64,000 bases of DNA. It comes from Herpetosiphon giganteus (GTDB taxonomy: Bacteria; Chloroflexota; Chloroflexia; Chloroflexales; Herpetosiphonaceae). Positions within the stretch are counted from its first letter, which is position 1. Each line of letters opens with the position of its first letter. Shown piece by piece: positions 45,184 through 55,168 of the stretch. Where the stretch lies: positions 28,153 to 92,152 of the forward strand of contig NZ_JAFBCZ010000023.1 of assembly GCF_016907925.1 (NCBI RefSeq), read 5' to 3'. The notes below the pieces were generated by a model. That model was not told the origin of the DNA. It worked only from the letters and a program-made list of their open reading frames with translations, and searched no databases. The translations under genes and the position numbers were made by a program.

Positions 45184-47874
45184 ATGACTGATTTGTATCA
45201 ATCAAGCATCGTGATTGCCGCTGAGCAAGCGGCTCGCCCAAGTTGGCAGCCTGCTTCGCCGGTGTTGGTGCGCGTAGGCGGAACCAGCTACGACCAGCTA
45301 CACCAGCTCAAATTCGAACGCACAATCGCGCTTTTTCAAGCAATTTTGCGCCAACAACGCTGGCTCGATAACCATACCCAGGCGCTGGTTGATCTGCTTT
45401 ACGAGTTGATCGGAACCACCCAAGGCCCGCTCAAAAGCAGTTTGGTGGCCTTGAAACGCGATATTTTCAATCGTCGCTTGCCGTTGCTCAGCGATGTTGC
45501 CAGTTTGCGCGGCTTCGAGCATCCCAGTTTGCGTGGCCAAGTCTTGCGCTTTCGCCGCAGTTTGCAGCAAGTGCAACGGGCTTGGCGCGAAGCTCGCCGC
45601 ACCTTCGACCAAGAACTCCAAGCCAAACGCCGTTTGTTGCAACAAAGCTATGCCCAGCCTGCGTTTCAAAAGGCGGTGCAAGTGGCTAGCTCAAGCTTGG
45701 CTAGCAGCTTGCCGCGCTATATCAACGCCGATCCCAGCCAATTGCGCAGCCGCGAACGCAAAACTGAAGTCGGCGCATACCAATATCTGATGCGCATGGC
45801 CAGCAAAACCAGCCCATTCAGCCATTTCGGCCCCTTGGTGCTTGGCTCTGCTGAGCCTAATTTGGCCCAACCAATCGCGATTGCAGGCCAAACGCCACAA
45901 GCACGGGCGGTCAGCCAACTGCGGCGCTCGGCGGTTGGGGCAATTCGCAAAGCGCTCGTGCGCGTGCCAGCAATCAATGCCTACCTGCCGTTGCGCTTGA
46001 ATCCCAGCAGCTTTGTGGATGGCGAGGATTTGGTGTTCTCGCGGCTGCGCCAACAACTTGACGATCCCAATCAATTTTTTGCCTCGTGGCAACGCCGCGG
46101 CAAGCGTTCGGCCTTGCTCGATAGCGTCTTGGCAGCCTTTGGCGCGCAGCAACAATGGGGCTACGCAGATCTGACTGAGCTGCTGCAAACCCAGCATCCA
46201 GCGCTCAACCCCGCCAAATTGAGCCAAACCCTCAATCAACTCATTAGCAGCGGCTTATTGTTTTACGATTTGGATTTACCTTCGGATTATCAAGACCCGT
46301 TGTTGGCTTTGGTTGAGCAATTAGCTCATATTCCTACTGCTGAGGCTGGCCAGGTGCGCGAATTATTGCAAACTGTTGCTGAAGCAGCCCAGCATTATGC
46401 TCATGCTACGGTTGCCCAGCGCTGGCAGCTTGAGCAACAGCTGCGCCAAACCATCGATCAAATTCTGGCATTTGCTCCCGAAGCACATCAAACCAGCAGC
46501 CAACTTGGCCAGTTGATCGTCGAAGATGTGGTCTGGGATGATCTGGCCGTTCACTTGGGCCAGCCATTGCTCAACACCTTGGCCAGCGATTTGGCTCCCG
46601 TTTTGGAGTGTGGATTCCAGCGCGATGGCCGTGGCCCGTCGCAAAGTTGGCTGCTCGATATTTTTACCCATGCCTTTGGCGAAGGCGGCCAGACCGATGC
46701 ACTCTTGGGCTTTGCGCCTGAATACAATCGGCTTTCTTCCAACACAGCCGAGCTGCCGATGCCGCGCATTAGCGCGATTCAGCAGCGCCAACGTCGCTAC
46801 GGCCAGTTTTTGCATCAAACGCTCGATGCCGCACCTGAATCGCGTGAGGTGGTGCTTGATCCCGAGGTTTTTTGGCAGTTGGCGGCTGATTTTGGTCAAC
46901 ATAATCATTATGGCTCAACCAGCATTCAGTTTCAGGTTGCCGCCAGTAGCCAAGCAGCGCTTGAGCAAGGCGATTATTTGCTGGCCTTGAATTACACCTT
47001 GCCTGGCTTTGGCCGTTTTCTGACCCGCTATTTGAGCCTCTTGCCTGCGCCAAGCTGGCAAACCTATGTTCAATCGGCGTGGCAACCATTGCAATCCCAA
47101 GCCAGCCAAGCACTGCCAGCCGAAATCGTTTCGGTGCTCGAACACAACGCTCAAGTGCATGTGCCATTCACTGCCAACGTGATTGTGCCGCCCGACGAGC
47201 CAACCTACCGCAGCCAAACCACGCAGCATGGCGTTGGCGATTTGCGCCTTGCCCACGATCCGGTTGCTGATCAATTGCGAGTCTATGGCCGCGCCGCCGA
47301 TGGCAGCCAGCAAGAGCTTTTGCCGCTCTACATGGGCTTTTTACACATGGTTTCGTTGCCAATTTTGCAACGGGTGCTGGCCCAACTCAGCCCCAGCAGC
47401 TATCACATGGAGCAATTGCGCCCACGCGAGCAAACTCTTGTTTCGCGCAAACACCCAGCGAATGCAATCAGCCATACGCCTCGGCTGCGAATTGGCCGCT
47501 TGGTTTTGCAACGCGAAAGCTGGAATGTGCCAAGCGCCGCAATTCCGAGCAGCGTTGCCAACGACGAATTTCTGAGCTTTTTCAATTGGTATAGCTGGGC
47601 CGAACAAGCTGGCTTGCCAAGCGAAGTTTTTGTGCGCATCCAACGCCCACTCAGCAGCAAGCATCTCAATATGTGGACGAATCATAAGCCACTTGCGCTG
47701 GATTTTGAAAATTATTTCAGCATTCAGATGTTGCGCCATGTAATTGCGGATGATCAAGTGAGTTTGACCCTCGAAGAAATGTTGCCCAGCCCGCAGCAGC
47801 AGTGGTTTGACATCGATCAACAACCATATGTGATTGAATTTCAGGTTGAGTTCAATCGGGGAGGTGACCAATGA
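45184..47874 (+). CDS. LanB-type lantibiotic dehydratase, glutamylation domain (TbtB-like)
   Basis: An 896-residue protein. ATG at 45184 was chosen because AAGGAG ends 7 bases upstream; a TTG two codons earlier is in the spacer. The length and the absence of an SpaB_C elimination domain at the C-terminus match split dehydratases such as TbtB. RERKTEVGAYQYLMRMASKTSPFSHFG (near residues 191-217, in part) is the recognisable Lant_dehydr_N block (R-T-SPFS-HFG). The enzyme uses glutamyl-tRNA-Glu to glutamylate Ser/Thr of the core. The elimination partner is encoded downstream. Overlap with the next gene is 4 bases. Confidence 0.85.
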   Translation: MTDLYQSSIVIAAEQAARPSWQPASPVLVRVGGTSYDQLHQLKFERTIALFQAILRQQRWLDNHTQALVDLLYELIGTTQGPLKSSLVALKRDIFNRRLPLLSDVASLRGFEHPSLRGQVLRFRRSLQQVQRAWREARRTFDQELQAKRRLLQQSYAQPAFQKAVQVASSSLASSLPRYINADPSQLRSRERKTEVGAYQYLMRMASKTSPFSHFGPLVLGSAEPNLAQPIAIAGQTPQARAVSQLRRSAVGAIRKALVRVPAINAYLPLRLNPSSFVDGEDLVFSRLRQQLDDPNQFFASWQRRGKRSALLDSVLAAFGAQQQWGYADLTELLQTQHPALNPAKLSQTLNQLISSGLLFYDLDLPSDYQDPLLALVEQLAHIPTAEAGQVRELLQTVAEAAQHYAHATVAQRWQLEQQLRQTIDQILAFAPEAHQTSSQLGQLIVEDVVWDDLAVHLGQPLLNTLASDLAPVLECGFQRDGRGPSQSWLLDIFTHAFGEGGQTDALLGFAPEYNRLSSNTAELPMPRISAIQQRQRRYGQFLHQTLDAAPESREVVLDPEVFWQLAADFGQHNHYGSTSIQFQVAASSQAALEQGDYLLALNYTLPGFGRFLTRYLSLLPAPSWQTYVQSAWQPLQSQASQALPAEIVSVLEHNAQVHVPFTANVIVPPDEPTYRSQTTQHGVGDLRLAHDPVADQLRVYGRAADGSQQELLPLYMGFLHMVSLPILQRVLAQLSPSSYHMEQLRPREQTLVSRKHPANAISHTPRLRIGRLVLQRESWNVPSAAIPSSVANDEFLSFFNWYSWAEQAGLPSEVFVRIQRPLSSKHLNMWTNHKPLALDFENYFSIQMLRHVIADDQVSLTLEEMLPSPQQQWFDIDQQPYVIEFQVEFNRGGDQ

Positions 47875-48869
47875 GTTTCGCCGTGCTGAATGGCAAAATT
47901 TACTATAGCCCAGAGCGAGTCGACGAGCCATATGATCCACGAGCTGATCGTTTGCTGGCCGAAGCCTGGACTCCGCTGTTCGACCAATTGCGCGAACAGA
48001 TTGAGTTTATTACGTGGTTGCGCTTTTCTGAAGGCGGCTACCAGCTGCGAATCGCCTGCTTTGCTGATGAACAGGTCTTGCGTGAATTTGCAGTTCCCTT
48101 AATTCGCGAGCGCTTTGCTGCTTATTTTACCCAAAACCCTGAGCTGTGTGGCGAGGCTCAGCCGCTTTCGGCTCAAGCTGCGATTCTCAATCGTAAATTG
48201 GGACTTGATACTGATGTGAGTGCCTTGGCTCAACCTGGCTCAGTTGAGCTGGAAATTAGCCACGACTTGGCGATTGGCCGCGATCACGATTCGCTCGAAG
48301 ATTTGCGCCATTACTATGCCTTGCAAACTGCGATTGCCCGCAGCACGCTCGACGTGATTCCGCACACAACCGATTTGGTGACGCGCAAAATCTTCAGCCG
48401 CATCTTTTTGGATGAGTTGCTGCATGCTGGGTTTTTGCAAAGCATCGAAATTAGCCGCTTGCTCGAACGCTTGCGCCAAACGTGGGTCGATTATTTCGAA
48501 TTTCCAGGCGAGTTTATTCAACAATCCGATGCCTTGGTGGCGCAATCGCTGGAGCGCAATTGGCGCTTTCATCAACGGCCTTTGGCGGAACGATTAAGTT
48601 TATTGCCCGAAGCGTTGCATGCTGTCGTGCAGGCAGGGCTAGAGGATTTGCGCCGCTATGCTGGGCCGGTGATCAAACGTGATCAGCAGCAAGAATTGGC
48701 CTTTTCAAGCTATGCAGCGCTTTCAGCCCTGTTTCACCTGACCCACAATCGCCTGAGCATTAGCATTGCCGAGGAAGCCCATTTGTGTAGCCTGTTGCTT
48801 TCGCTTGAGCGCCAGCGCCAACAACAGCCCGAGCAAACGTTGCAACAACTGCTGGTCAATCAATATTGA
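47871..48869 (+). CDS. Thiopeptide-type SpaB_C-like protein, candidate [4+2] cyclase (TbtD-like)
   Basis: A 332-residue protein of the thiopep_ocin/SpaB_C family. FITWLRFSEGGYQLRI (near 44-59) and the C-terminal HLTHNRLSISIAEEAHL (near 293-309, His...NRL) are family blocks. It lacks the YxPE...YAG motif that its neighbour has (the region reads LEISHDLAIGRDHD), so it is the better candidate for the pyridine-forming cyclase that joins two dehydroalanines. This assignment is an inference; it could instead be the eliminating enzyme. Coupled to the dehydratase by ATGA. Confidence 0.72.
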   Translation: MSFAVLNGKIYYSPERVDEPYDPRADRLLAEAWTPLFDQLREQIEFITWLRFSEGGYQLRIACFADEQVLREFAVPLIRERFAAYFTQNPELCGEAQPLSAQAAILNRKLGLDTDVSALAQPGSVELEISHDLAIGRDHDSLEDLRHYYALQTAIARSTLDVIPHTTDLVTRKIFSRIFLDELLHAGFLQSIEISRLLERLRQTWVDYFEFPGEFIQQSDALVAQSLERNWRFHQRPLAERLSLLPEALHAVVQAGLEDLRRYAGPVIKRDQQQELAFSSYAALSALFHLTHNRLSISIAEEAHLCSLLLSLERQRQQQPEQTLQQLLVNQY

Positions 48870-48893
48870 TTTTGCGCTGAAAAGGGGAATCCG

Positions 48894-49916
48894 ATGCAGA
48901 ATTCAAGCCAATGGCACTATCGCCAAGTATTTTTACAGCCACCAAACACCCCAACTCCAACCAAGCCCGATTTGCGTCAGGTCTGCGACCAAATGCTGAT
49001 CGATTGGGAACGCACTTTTGGCGAGCAAGGCAGCTTGCGCCCGCATATCGATCGCTGGTTTTTTATTCGCTACGGCGAGGGCGGCTACCATGTGCGTTTG
49101 CGCTACCAAAGCCCGCCCGAAAACCGCGCAGCCACGATCGATCCCTTGCTCGATGCCGAGTTATTGCGCTTTTTCCAAAATCACGCCGCGACCGTTGGTT
49201 TGCAGCATGCGCCGCAAGCAATTGATGAACTCTATGCGGCGGGCTATCTGCGTGATTTGACCTACGAGCCAGAGTATGCCAAATATGCTGGCAAGTTGGG
49301 CATGGCCTTGGCCGAGCAACATTTTGCCTATTCCAGCACCATTTGCCTGCGGGTCTTGCAGTCTAGCACTGGGAGCGGCGTGGCACGCTCGTTTTGGGTG
49401 CTCGAATTAGTGCACGATCTGCTCGAGCAATTTAGCCCTGATCCCGCCGTGCAAGCCTTGATTGTGCGCAGCTACCTCGATTATTGGATTGCTCAGGTGG
49501 TTGGTGATCGGGCGGCATTTTTGCGTGGCTTGGAGCAGCATTTTGAGCGTCAAGCTCCGGCAATTCGTCAGCGTTTGGGCAGTTTACGGCGTAATAATAA
49601 TTATCCATTATTCGCCGATTGGCGCACGCATTTGCACAACCATTTTGCCGATTTGCAAGCTGCTGAAGCTAATCAGCACTTACAATCGAGCGTGATTGAG
49701 CATTTTGGCCGCTATCAGGCCCAATTGCCAACAGTTGTGGCCCAATATCCATTAACTGGCTTGCTGTTTGTGCCCAATTATCTGCATTTGGTGCAAAATC
49801 GCTTGGGCCTGAGCATTATGCAAGAGCTGCAATTGCTGTATCTGTTGTATCGCGTGCTGCTTGCTGAGCTGCCTGCTGAGCCAATCAGCGTGCCCTTGAT
49901 TTTAGAGCCACGCTAG
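48894..49916 (+). CDS. Thiopeptide-type SpaB_C-like protein, candidate glutamate-elimination enzyme (TbtC-like)
   Basis: A 340-residue protein. IDRWFFIRYGEGGYHVRLRYQ (near 50-70, in part) and DLTYEPEYAKYAGKLGMALAEQHFAYSS (near 120-147, in part) match the elimination domain of LanB enzymes, where the Arg-rich block and the YxxE...YxG segment handle the glutamylated substrate. HLVQNRLGLSI (near residue 300) supplies the conserved His. It would turn glutamyl-Ser/Thr into dehydroalanine/dehydrobutyrine. An AAAAGGGG site precedes it, and it ends the enzyme operon. Confidence 0.75.
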   Translation: MQNSSQWHYRQVFLQPPNTPTPTKPDLRQVCDQMLIDWERTFGEQGSLRPHIDRWFFIRYGEGGYHVRLRYQSPPENRAATIDPLLDAELLRFFQNHAATVGLQHAPQAIDELYAAGYLRDLTYEPEYAKYAGKLGMALAEQHFAYSSTICLRVLQSSTGSGVARSFWVLELVHDLLEQFSPDPAVQALIVRSYLDYWIAQVVGDRAAFLRGLEQHFERQAPAIRQRLGSLRRNNNYPLFADWRTHLHNHFADLQAAEANQHLQSSVIEHFGRYQAQLPTVVAQYPLTGLLFVPNYLHLVQNRLGLSIMQELQLLYLLYRVLLAELPAEPISVPLILEPR

Positions 49917-49942
49917 AACTTGTATCGCTTTTGGTATCGCTG

Positions 49943-49965
49943 AGCCTCTCGTTTTGCGGGAGGCT
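49943..49965 (+). terminator. Hairpin after the enzyme operon (weak terminator)
   Basis: AGCCTCTCG/CGGGAGGCT (one G-T pair), loop TTTTG, then AAATTGTTT. Probably partial termination before the exporter genes. Confidence 0.55.
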
Positions 49966-50012
49966 AAATTGTTTAATGGAGCCAGCAAAAACCCACATTC
50001 AAGGAGGAAGCT

Positions 50013-50783
50013 ATGGCTCCAGTATTGGTCGTCGAACAGCTACAAAAACACTATGGCAAGCATAAAGCAGTCAAAGATGTGTCATTTAGTGTCGAGGCTG
50101 GCGAGATTTTTGGCATCGTTGGCCCCAACGGGGCGGGCAAAACCTCATCGGTGGAATGCATTATTGGCCTCCGCCCCGCCACGTCTGGCACGATTCAAAT
50201 TCTGGGCCGCGATTTGCAGCAGCATGGCCAGTATATTCGCAGCAAAATTGGCGTGCAACTGCAACAAGCAACCCTGCCTGATCGGCTGACAGTTGCTGAA
50301 GCCTTGCAATTATTTGGCTCATTTTATCCGCAAGCGCGGCCTTGGAAAAAAGTGCTCGAAGAATGGGGCTTGGCTGAGCAAGCCAAAACCGCCTTTGCCA
50401 ATCTTTCTGGTGGCCAAAAACAGCGCTTATTTATCGCCCTCAGCCTGATTCACGACCCAGAAATTGTGTTTCTCGATGAATTGACCACTGGCCTCGATCC
50501 CCAAGCGCGGCGCATCACCTGGAACTTGATTCAAGATGTACGCAAACGTGGCAAAACCGTGGTGCTCGTAACCCACTTTATGGAAGAAGTTGAGCGGTTA
50601 TGCGACCGCATTGCCGTGATCGATCAAGGCACGGTGATTGCGCTCGATACGCCAGATCGCATGATTGCGGCCTATCAACACGATTTGCGCCAGCAGCCAG
50701 TGCCGAGCCGCGAGCTGCCCCACCCAGAACGAGTGACCTTTGAAGATGTCTTTTTACGCTTAATCGGCCAGCCCGCCCATTAA
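50013..50783 (+). CDS. ABC-2 exporter ATP-binding protein
   Basis: A 256-residue DrrA/CcmA-type ATPase. Walker A is GPNGAGKTS (near 37-45), the signature NLSGGQKQRL (near 131-140), Walker B IVFLDELTTGLDPQ (near 151-164) and the H-loop THFMEE. The C-terminus is short. With the permease that follows it likely exports the peptide or confers self-resistance. AAGGAGGAAG precedes the ATG. Its location 96 bases behind the enzyme operon supports a role in the pathway, but this is not proven. Confidence 0.88.
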   Translation: MAPVLVVEQLQKHYGKHKAVKDVSFSVEAGEIFGIVGPNGAGKTSSVECIIGLRPATSGTIQILGRDLQQHGQYIRSKIGVQLQQATLPDRLTVAEALQLFGSFYPQARPWKKVLEEWGLAEQAKTAFANLSGGQKQRLFIALSLIHDPEIVFLDELTTGLDPQARRITWNLIQDVRKRGKTVVLVTHFMEEVERLCDRIAVIDQGTVIALDTPDRMIAAYQHDLRQQPVPSRELPHPERVTFEDVFLRLIGQPAH

Positions 50784-50887
50784 TTGCGTTTATGTGTAAT
50801 GGTTTTTGGATGCATACATACTATGTTTTTCGCGACCTCTTCGCACCAGCAAACTTCTCGTTTATCAGTGGATGTGAGTCTTTCCCT

Positions 50888-50960
50888 GATTGTCCTTGAG
50901 GGGGTGCAGGGGGATTAAAGCCCCCTGCGTTTCCCGCCTTGAGGCGGGACGGAAGGGTGG
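50888..50960 (-). repeat. Dispersed hairpin repeat, copy 2
   Basis: Inverted copy of 11068-11136, with the same GCAGGGGG/CCCCCTGC hairpin. It lies in the 268-base gap between the exporter ATPase and permease, so it interrupts what should be one transcription unit. Confidence 0.8.
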
Positions 50961-51051
50961 TGATCAGCAATTCTTGGTGAAAACCAAGTCTTGCTAAGCG
51001 AGCTTGTGGGTAACGCAACCAATCAACCATTGCACCTATTCAGGAGGAAGT

Positions 51052-51762
51052 ATGCACGCTTTTTGGCAAATTGTACGTACTGAATTACGCTTGATGGGGC
51101 GTGATCTGACCAACCTTGGCTTTATTGTCTTTTTTCCGGCCTTGATGGCCTTGATTTTGGGCTTGCAAATGCCCTCTGGCCCGAGCCAAACCGCCAATGC
51201 TCTGATGATGTTGGCCTTTGGCCCAATGATTTTTGGCATTATGGCCTTTCCAATGAGCTTGGTTAATTATCGTGAGCGTGGCATGTTGCGGCGCTTACAA
51301 ATCACCCCCATCTCGCCAATGCGCTACTTATTGGCGCAGGCCTTGGTTGGCTTGTTGTTGGTGCTTTTGGGTGGGCTGGTGGTGTTGATTCTCAGCATTG
51401 TTGTTTTAAAATTGCCCTTGCCTGCTAATTGGTTTGGCTTAGCTATCAGCTTTCTGGCGGGAGCGATTGCCTTTTCGGCGCTGGGAGCCTTGCTTGGCAG
51501 CCGCATTCGCAACACCCGCAGCATTCAAGTGATTAGCATTTTGGTGTTTGGGGCGATGGCAGTGGTGCTGGTTTCGAGCAATACTGGCAAATCAGGCCTG
51601 TTGCAACAGCTTGGCGCATGGGTTCCAGCCCGCCATTTGGTGCAGTTGCTCGAAGCAAATTGGCTTGGATTGAGTTTTAATATTTGGCCAAGTTTAGCCG
51701 TGTTGGCGCTATTGACTGTCGTAAGCCTTGGCTCGGCAGCCAAACTCTTTCGCTGGGAATAG
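51052..51762 (+). CDS. ABC-2 exporter permease
   Basis: A 236-residue protein with six predicted transmembrane helices (starts near residues 20, 52, 98, 132, 163 and 210). NYRERGMLRRLQITPISPMRYLLAQ (near 75-99, in part) is the ABC-2 family motif. The start at MHAFWQI follows AGGAGGAAG; the longer ORF start lacks a site. The partner ATPase lies upstream. Likely a drug or peptide exporter, possibly for the RiPP product. A bidirectional terminator follows. Confidence 0.87.
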   Translation: MHAFWQIVRTELRLMGRDLTNLGFIVFFPALMALILGLQMPSGPSQTANALMMLAFGPMIFGIMAFPMSLVNYRERGMLRRLQITPISPMRYLLAQALVGLLLVLLGGLVVLILSIVVLKLPLPANWFGLAISFLAGAIAFSALGALLGSRIRNTRSIQVISILVFGAMAVVLVSSNTGKSGLLQQLGAWVPARHLVQLLEANWLGLSFNIWPSLAVLALLTVVSLGSAAKLFRWE

Positions 51763-51777
51763 ACGATTAGAAAGCCC

Positions 51778-51816
51778 AAAAACCGCTACTAGATTAATCT
51801 TATAGTGGCGGTTTTT
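51778..51816. terminator. Bidirectional terminator
   Basis: AAAAACCGCTACTA paired with TAGTGGCGGTTTTT (one G-T pair), T-runs on both strands. Confidence 0.88.
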
Positions 51817-51856
51817 GATTGTTGAGCGAGATTGTTAAGTAACTTGAAATTGATTC

Positions 51857-51885
51857 TTGACAATTCTGTTTAACTATGTTATAAA
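51857..51885 (+). promoter_or_regulatory. Sigma-70 promoter of the methionine operon
   Basis: TTGACA (51857-51862), 17-base spacer, TATAAA (51880-51885), about 30 bases upstream of the SAM riboswitch. Confidence 0.85.
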
Positions 51886-51916
51886 TAGCGCATACAAATA
51901 AATATCACTTGCGTAA

Positions 51917-52020
51917 CTCATCCAGAGGGGTGGAGGGATCGGCCCTATGAAACCCCGGCAACCGCGAGCAGCAATGTTCGGCCTGGTGCTAATTCCGACA
52001 GAATCATTCTGGGAGATGAG
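51917..52020 (+). promoter_or_regulatory. SAM-I (S-box) riboswitch
   Basis: P1 stem CTCATC (51917-51922)/GATGAG (52015-52020). Core blocks match the S-box: AGAGGGGTGGAGGGA, GGCCCTATGAAACCCCGGC (51941-51959) and GGTGCTAATTCC (51985-51996). Binding of SAM favours P1 and lets the downstream terminator form, turning off metY. Confidence 0.95.
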
Positions 52021-52059
52021 GGGCGGCGCACAAACCTATCTTTCGATGGTTACTAACAG

Positions 52060-53454
<1,395 letters not shown>

Positions 53455-53530
53455 TCGCATCAGCCAGCAGTGAGAGTGTGTCGAACTGCTGCATGCCAGG
53501 GAGTTGCGACCCTAACCGAAATATGTACGG

Positions 53531-53560
53531 GTGGATGCTCAACAACTGCTGAGCATCCAC
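53531..53560 (+). other. Perfect hairpin just before the small gene between metY and metX
   Basis: GTGGATGCTCA (53531-53541) and TGAGCATCCAC (53550-53560), 11 bp with an 8-base loop, no T-run, 4 bases before the AAGGA ribosome site. It may stabilise the processed mRNA or gate translation. Confidence 0.6.
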
Positions 53561-53577
53561 AGACCAAGGAGTTCCCG

Positions 53578-53949
53578 ATGTCGCATAATCATGATTTACT
53601 CAAACCTTTACGCTCGGCTCATGGCGAGTTTGTTACGACAGTGCTTGCTCAGGCCAAAGCGGCAAATCCAGCCCCGTTAGTTGAACAATTGGTAGCCCAC
53701 AATCGCTGGGCTGTGGCACAACTCCGCGCCGTGCCGCAGCGAGCTGGAGCAACGCCCCCTGCGTCCAGCACCATGGCTGATGTTAGTGGAATGCTTGCCG
53801 AATTGGCTGCTAGCTGTGCTGATTTGGGGGCTGCCGTCCGCGATTTACCAGCGGATGCAGTTGAGTGCGGTTCAAGCATGGTCGATGCGATCATTGGGTA
53901 CTATCACGAACAAACCGCCCGCTTGCGCCAAGGAGGTACGCGGCTATGA
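53578..53949 (+). CDS. Small helical protein between metY and metX
   Basis: A 123-residue protein, not recognised. It is mostly helical and Ala-rich, with two Cys (CADLGAAV, VECGSS) and an AGATPPASST break in the middle. The start follows AAGGAG. Its stop overlaps the metX start (ATGA), so translation is coupled and it is under the same SAM riboswitch. The genetic context suggests a role linked to methionine synthesis or sulfur transfer, but no motif supports a specific activity. Confidence 0.65.
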   Translation: MSHNHDLLKPLRSAHGEFVTTVLAQAKAANPAPLVEQLVAHNRWAVAQLRAVPQRAGATPPASSTMADVSGMLAELAASCADLGAAVRDLPADAVECGSSMVDAIIGYYHEQTARLRQGGTRL

Positions 53950-55118
53950 CCGATACCATCACCTTGGGCGATGTACCGACCGTTACCCAACCTGCTTGGG
54001 GACGGTCGGTTGGTTTTGTAACGCCCCACGTGCATGTCTTCACTGAGCCGTTTCGCACTGCGAGCGGCGCTTTGATTCCTGCGCCGTGGCAGCTCAGCTA
54101 CGAAACCTATGGCACGCTGAATGCCGATCGTTCAAATGTGATTTTGCTGTGCCATGCGCTTTCGGGCGATGCCCATGCCGCTGGCCGTTATAGTGTTCAC
54201 GATAGCAAAGCTGGCTGGTGCGAGCCGTTTATTGGCCCAGGCCGCGCCTTTGATACTGAACGCTATTTTGTGATTTGCTCGAATATTTTAGGTGGTTGCG
54301 GTGGCTCAACTGGGCCATCGTCGTTGCATCCGCACACCGACACCCACTGGGGCAGTCGTTTTCCAGTTTTGACGATTGGCGATATGGTTGCAGCCCAAGT
54401 GCGTTTGCTTGATGCGCTCGGCATTGAGCGCTTGCTGGCAGTTGCTGGTGGTTCGCTTGGTGGCATGCAGGCCCTCGAATGGGCGGCAAGCTGGGGCGAT
54501 CGCGTCCGTGGTGTGATTGCCTTGGCCACTACAGCACGCTCATCGGCGATGGCCATGGCCTTGAGTGCTGCTGGCAGACAAGCGATTGTCAGCGATCCCG
54601 CTTGGCGGGCTGGCGATTATTATGGCACTGCTGGCCCAGTTAATGGCTTGGCAACGGCGCGGCGCATCGGCCATATTAGCTATCTCAGTGCCGAAGCCTT
54701 GGAAGAAAAATTTGATCGGCGCTGGCAACATGGCGCTGCACCTCAATGGAGCCATCAGCCAGAATTTGCGATTGAAAGCTATCTCGATTATCAAGGGCGC
54801 TCGTTTGTGCAACGCTTTGATGCCAATAGCTACTTAGTGATTTCGCGCGCAATGGATTATTTTGATTTGAGCCAACAACCTGGTGGGTTGGATGCAGCTT
54901 TTGCTAACACCCAAGCCCAGTTTTTTGTGGCGACGTGGAGCAGCGATTGGCTCTACCCTGAGCGTGATGGCGAAATTATTCGGCAAGCGGCACAGGCAGC
55001 GGGCCGCAGCGTTGTGCATTATCCCTTTCACAGCACCAAAGGCCACGATGCCTTTTTGCTCGAAGATAGCCAACTCACGCCGCCGCTCAGCGATTGGCTT
55101 GCTAGTTTGAGCAGCTAA
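53946..55118 (+). CDS. metX: Homoserine O-acetyltransferase
   Basis: An alpha/beta-hydrolase-fold enzyme that activates homoserine. The catalytic Ser lies in AVAGGSLGGMQALEW (near residue 160), the Asp in WSSDWLYP (near 332) and the His in STKGHDAFLLE (near 362). The opening FVTPHVHVFTEPFRTASG and the block ILGGCGGSTGPSSLHP are family hallmarks. At 390 residues it is normal. Succinyl- versus acetyl-specificity cannot be seen, but the MetY partner argues for acetyl. It overlaps the small gene before it and ends in a terminator. Confidence 0.93.
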   Translation: MTDTITLGDVPTVTQPAWGRSVGFVTPHVHVFTEPFRTASGALIPAPWQLSYETYGTLNADRSNVILLCHALSGDAHAAGRYSVHDSKAGWCEPFIGPGRAFDTERYFVICSNILGGCGGSTGPSSLHPHTDTHWGSRFPVLTIGDMVAAQVRLLDALGIERLLAVAGGSLGGMQALEWAASWGDRVRGVIALATTARSSAMAMALSAAGRQAIVSDPAWRAGDYYGTAGPVNGLATARRIGHISYLSAEALEEKFDRRWQHGAAPQWSHQPEFAIESYLDYQGRSFVQRFDANSYLVISRAMDYFDLSQQPGGLDAAFANTQAQFFVATWSSDWLYPERDGEIIRQAAQAAGRSVVHYPFHSTKGHDAFLLEDSQLTPPLSDWLASLSS

Positions 55119-55127
55119 AAAGAAACA

Positions 55128-55153
55128 ACGCCCAGCAATTGCTGGGCGTTTTG
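55128..55153. terminator. Bidirectional terminator after metX
   Basis: AACGCCCAGCAATTGCTGGGCGTT, a near-perfect palindrome, then TTG. It lies between metX and the convergent DUF4388 gene. Confidence 0.85.
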
Positions 55154-55168
55154 CTTGGAAAAGAATGC

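Noticed and set aside
37520..49916. Reading the cluster as a class I lanthipeptide
   Set aside because: No LanC cyclase or LanT/LanP set is present; YcaO and SagB proteins and separate SpaB_C-like proteins point to azole/thiopeptide chemistry.
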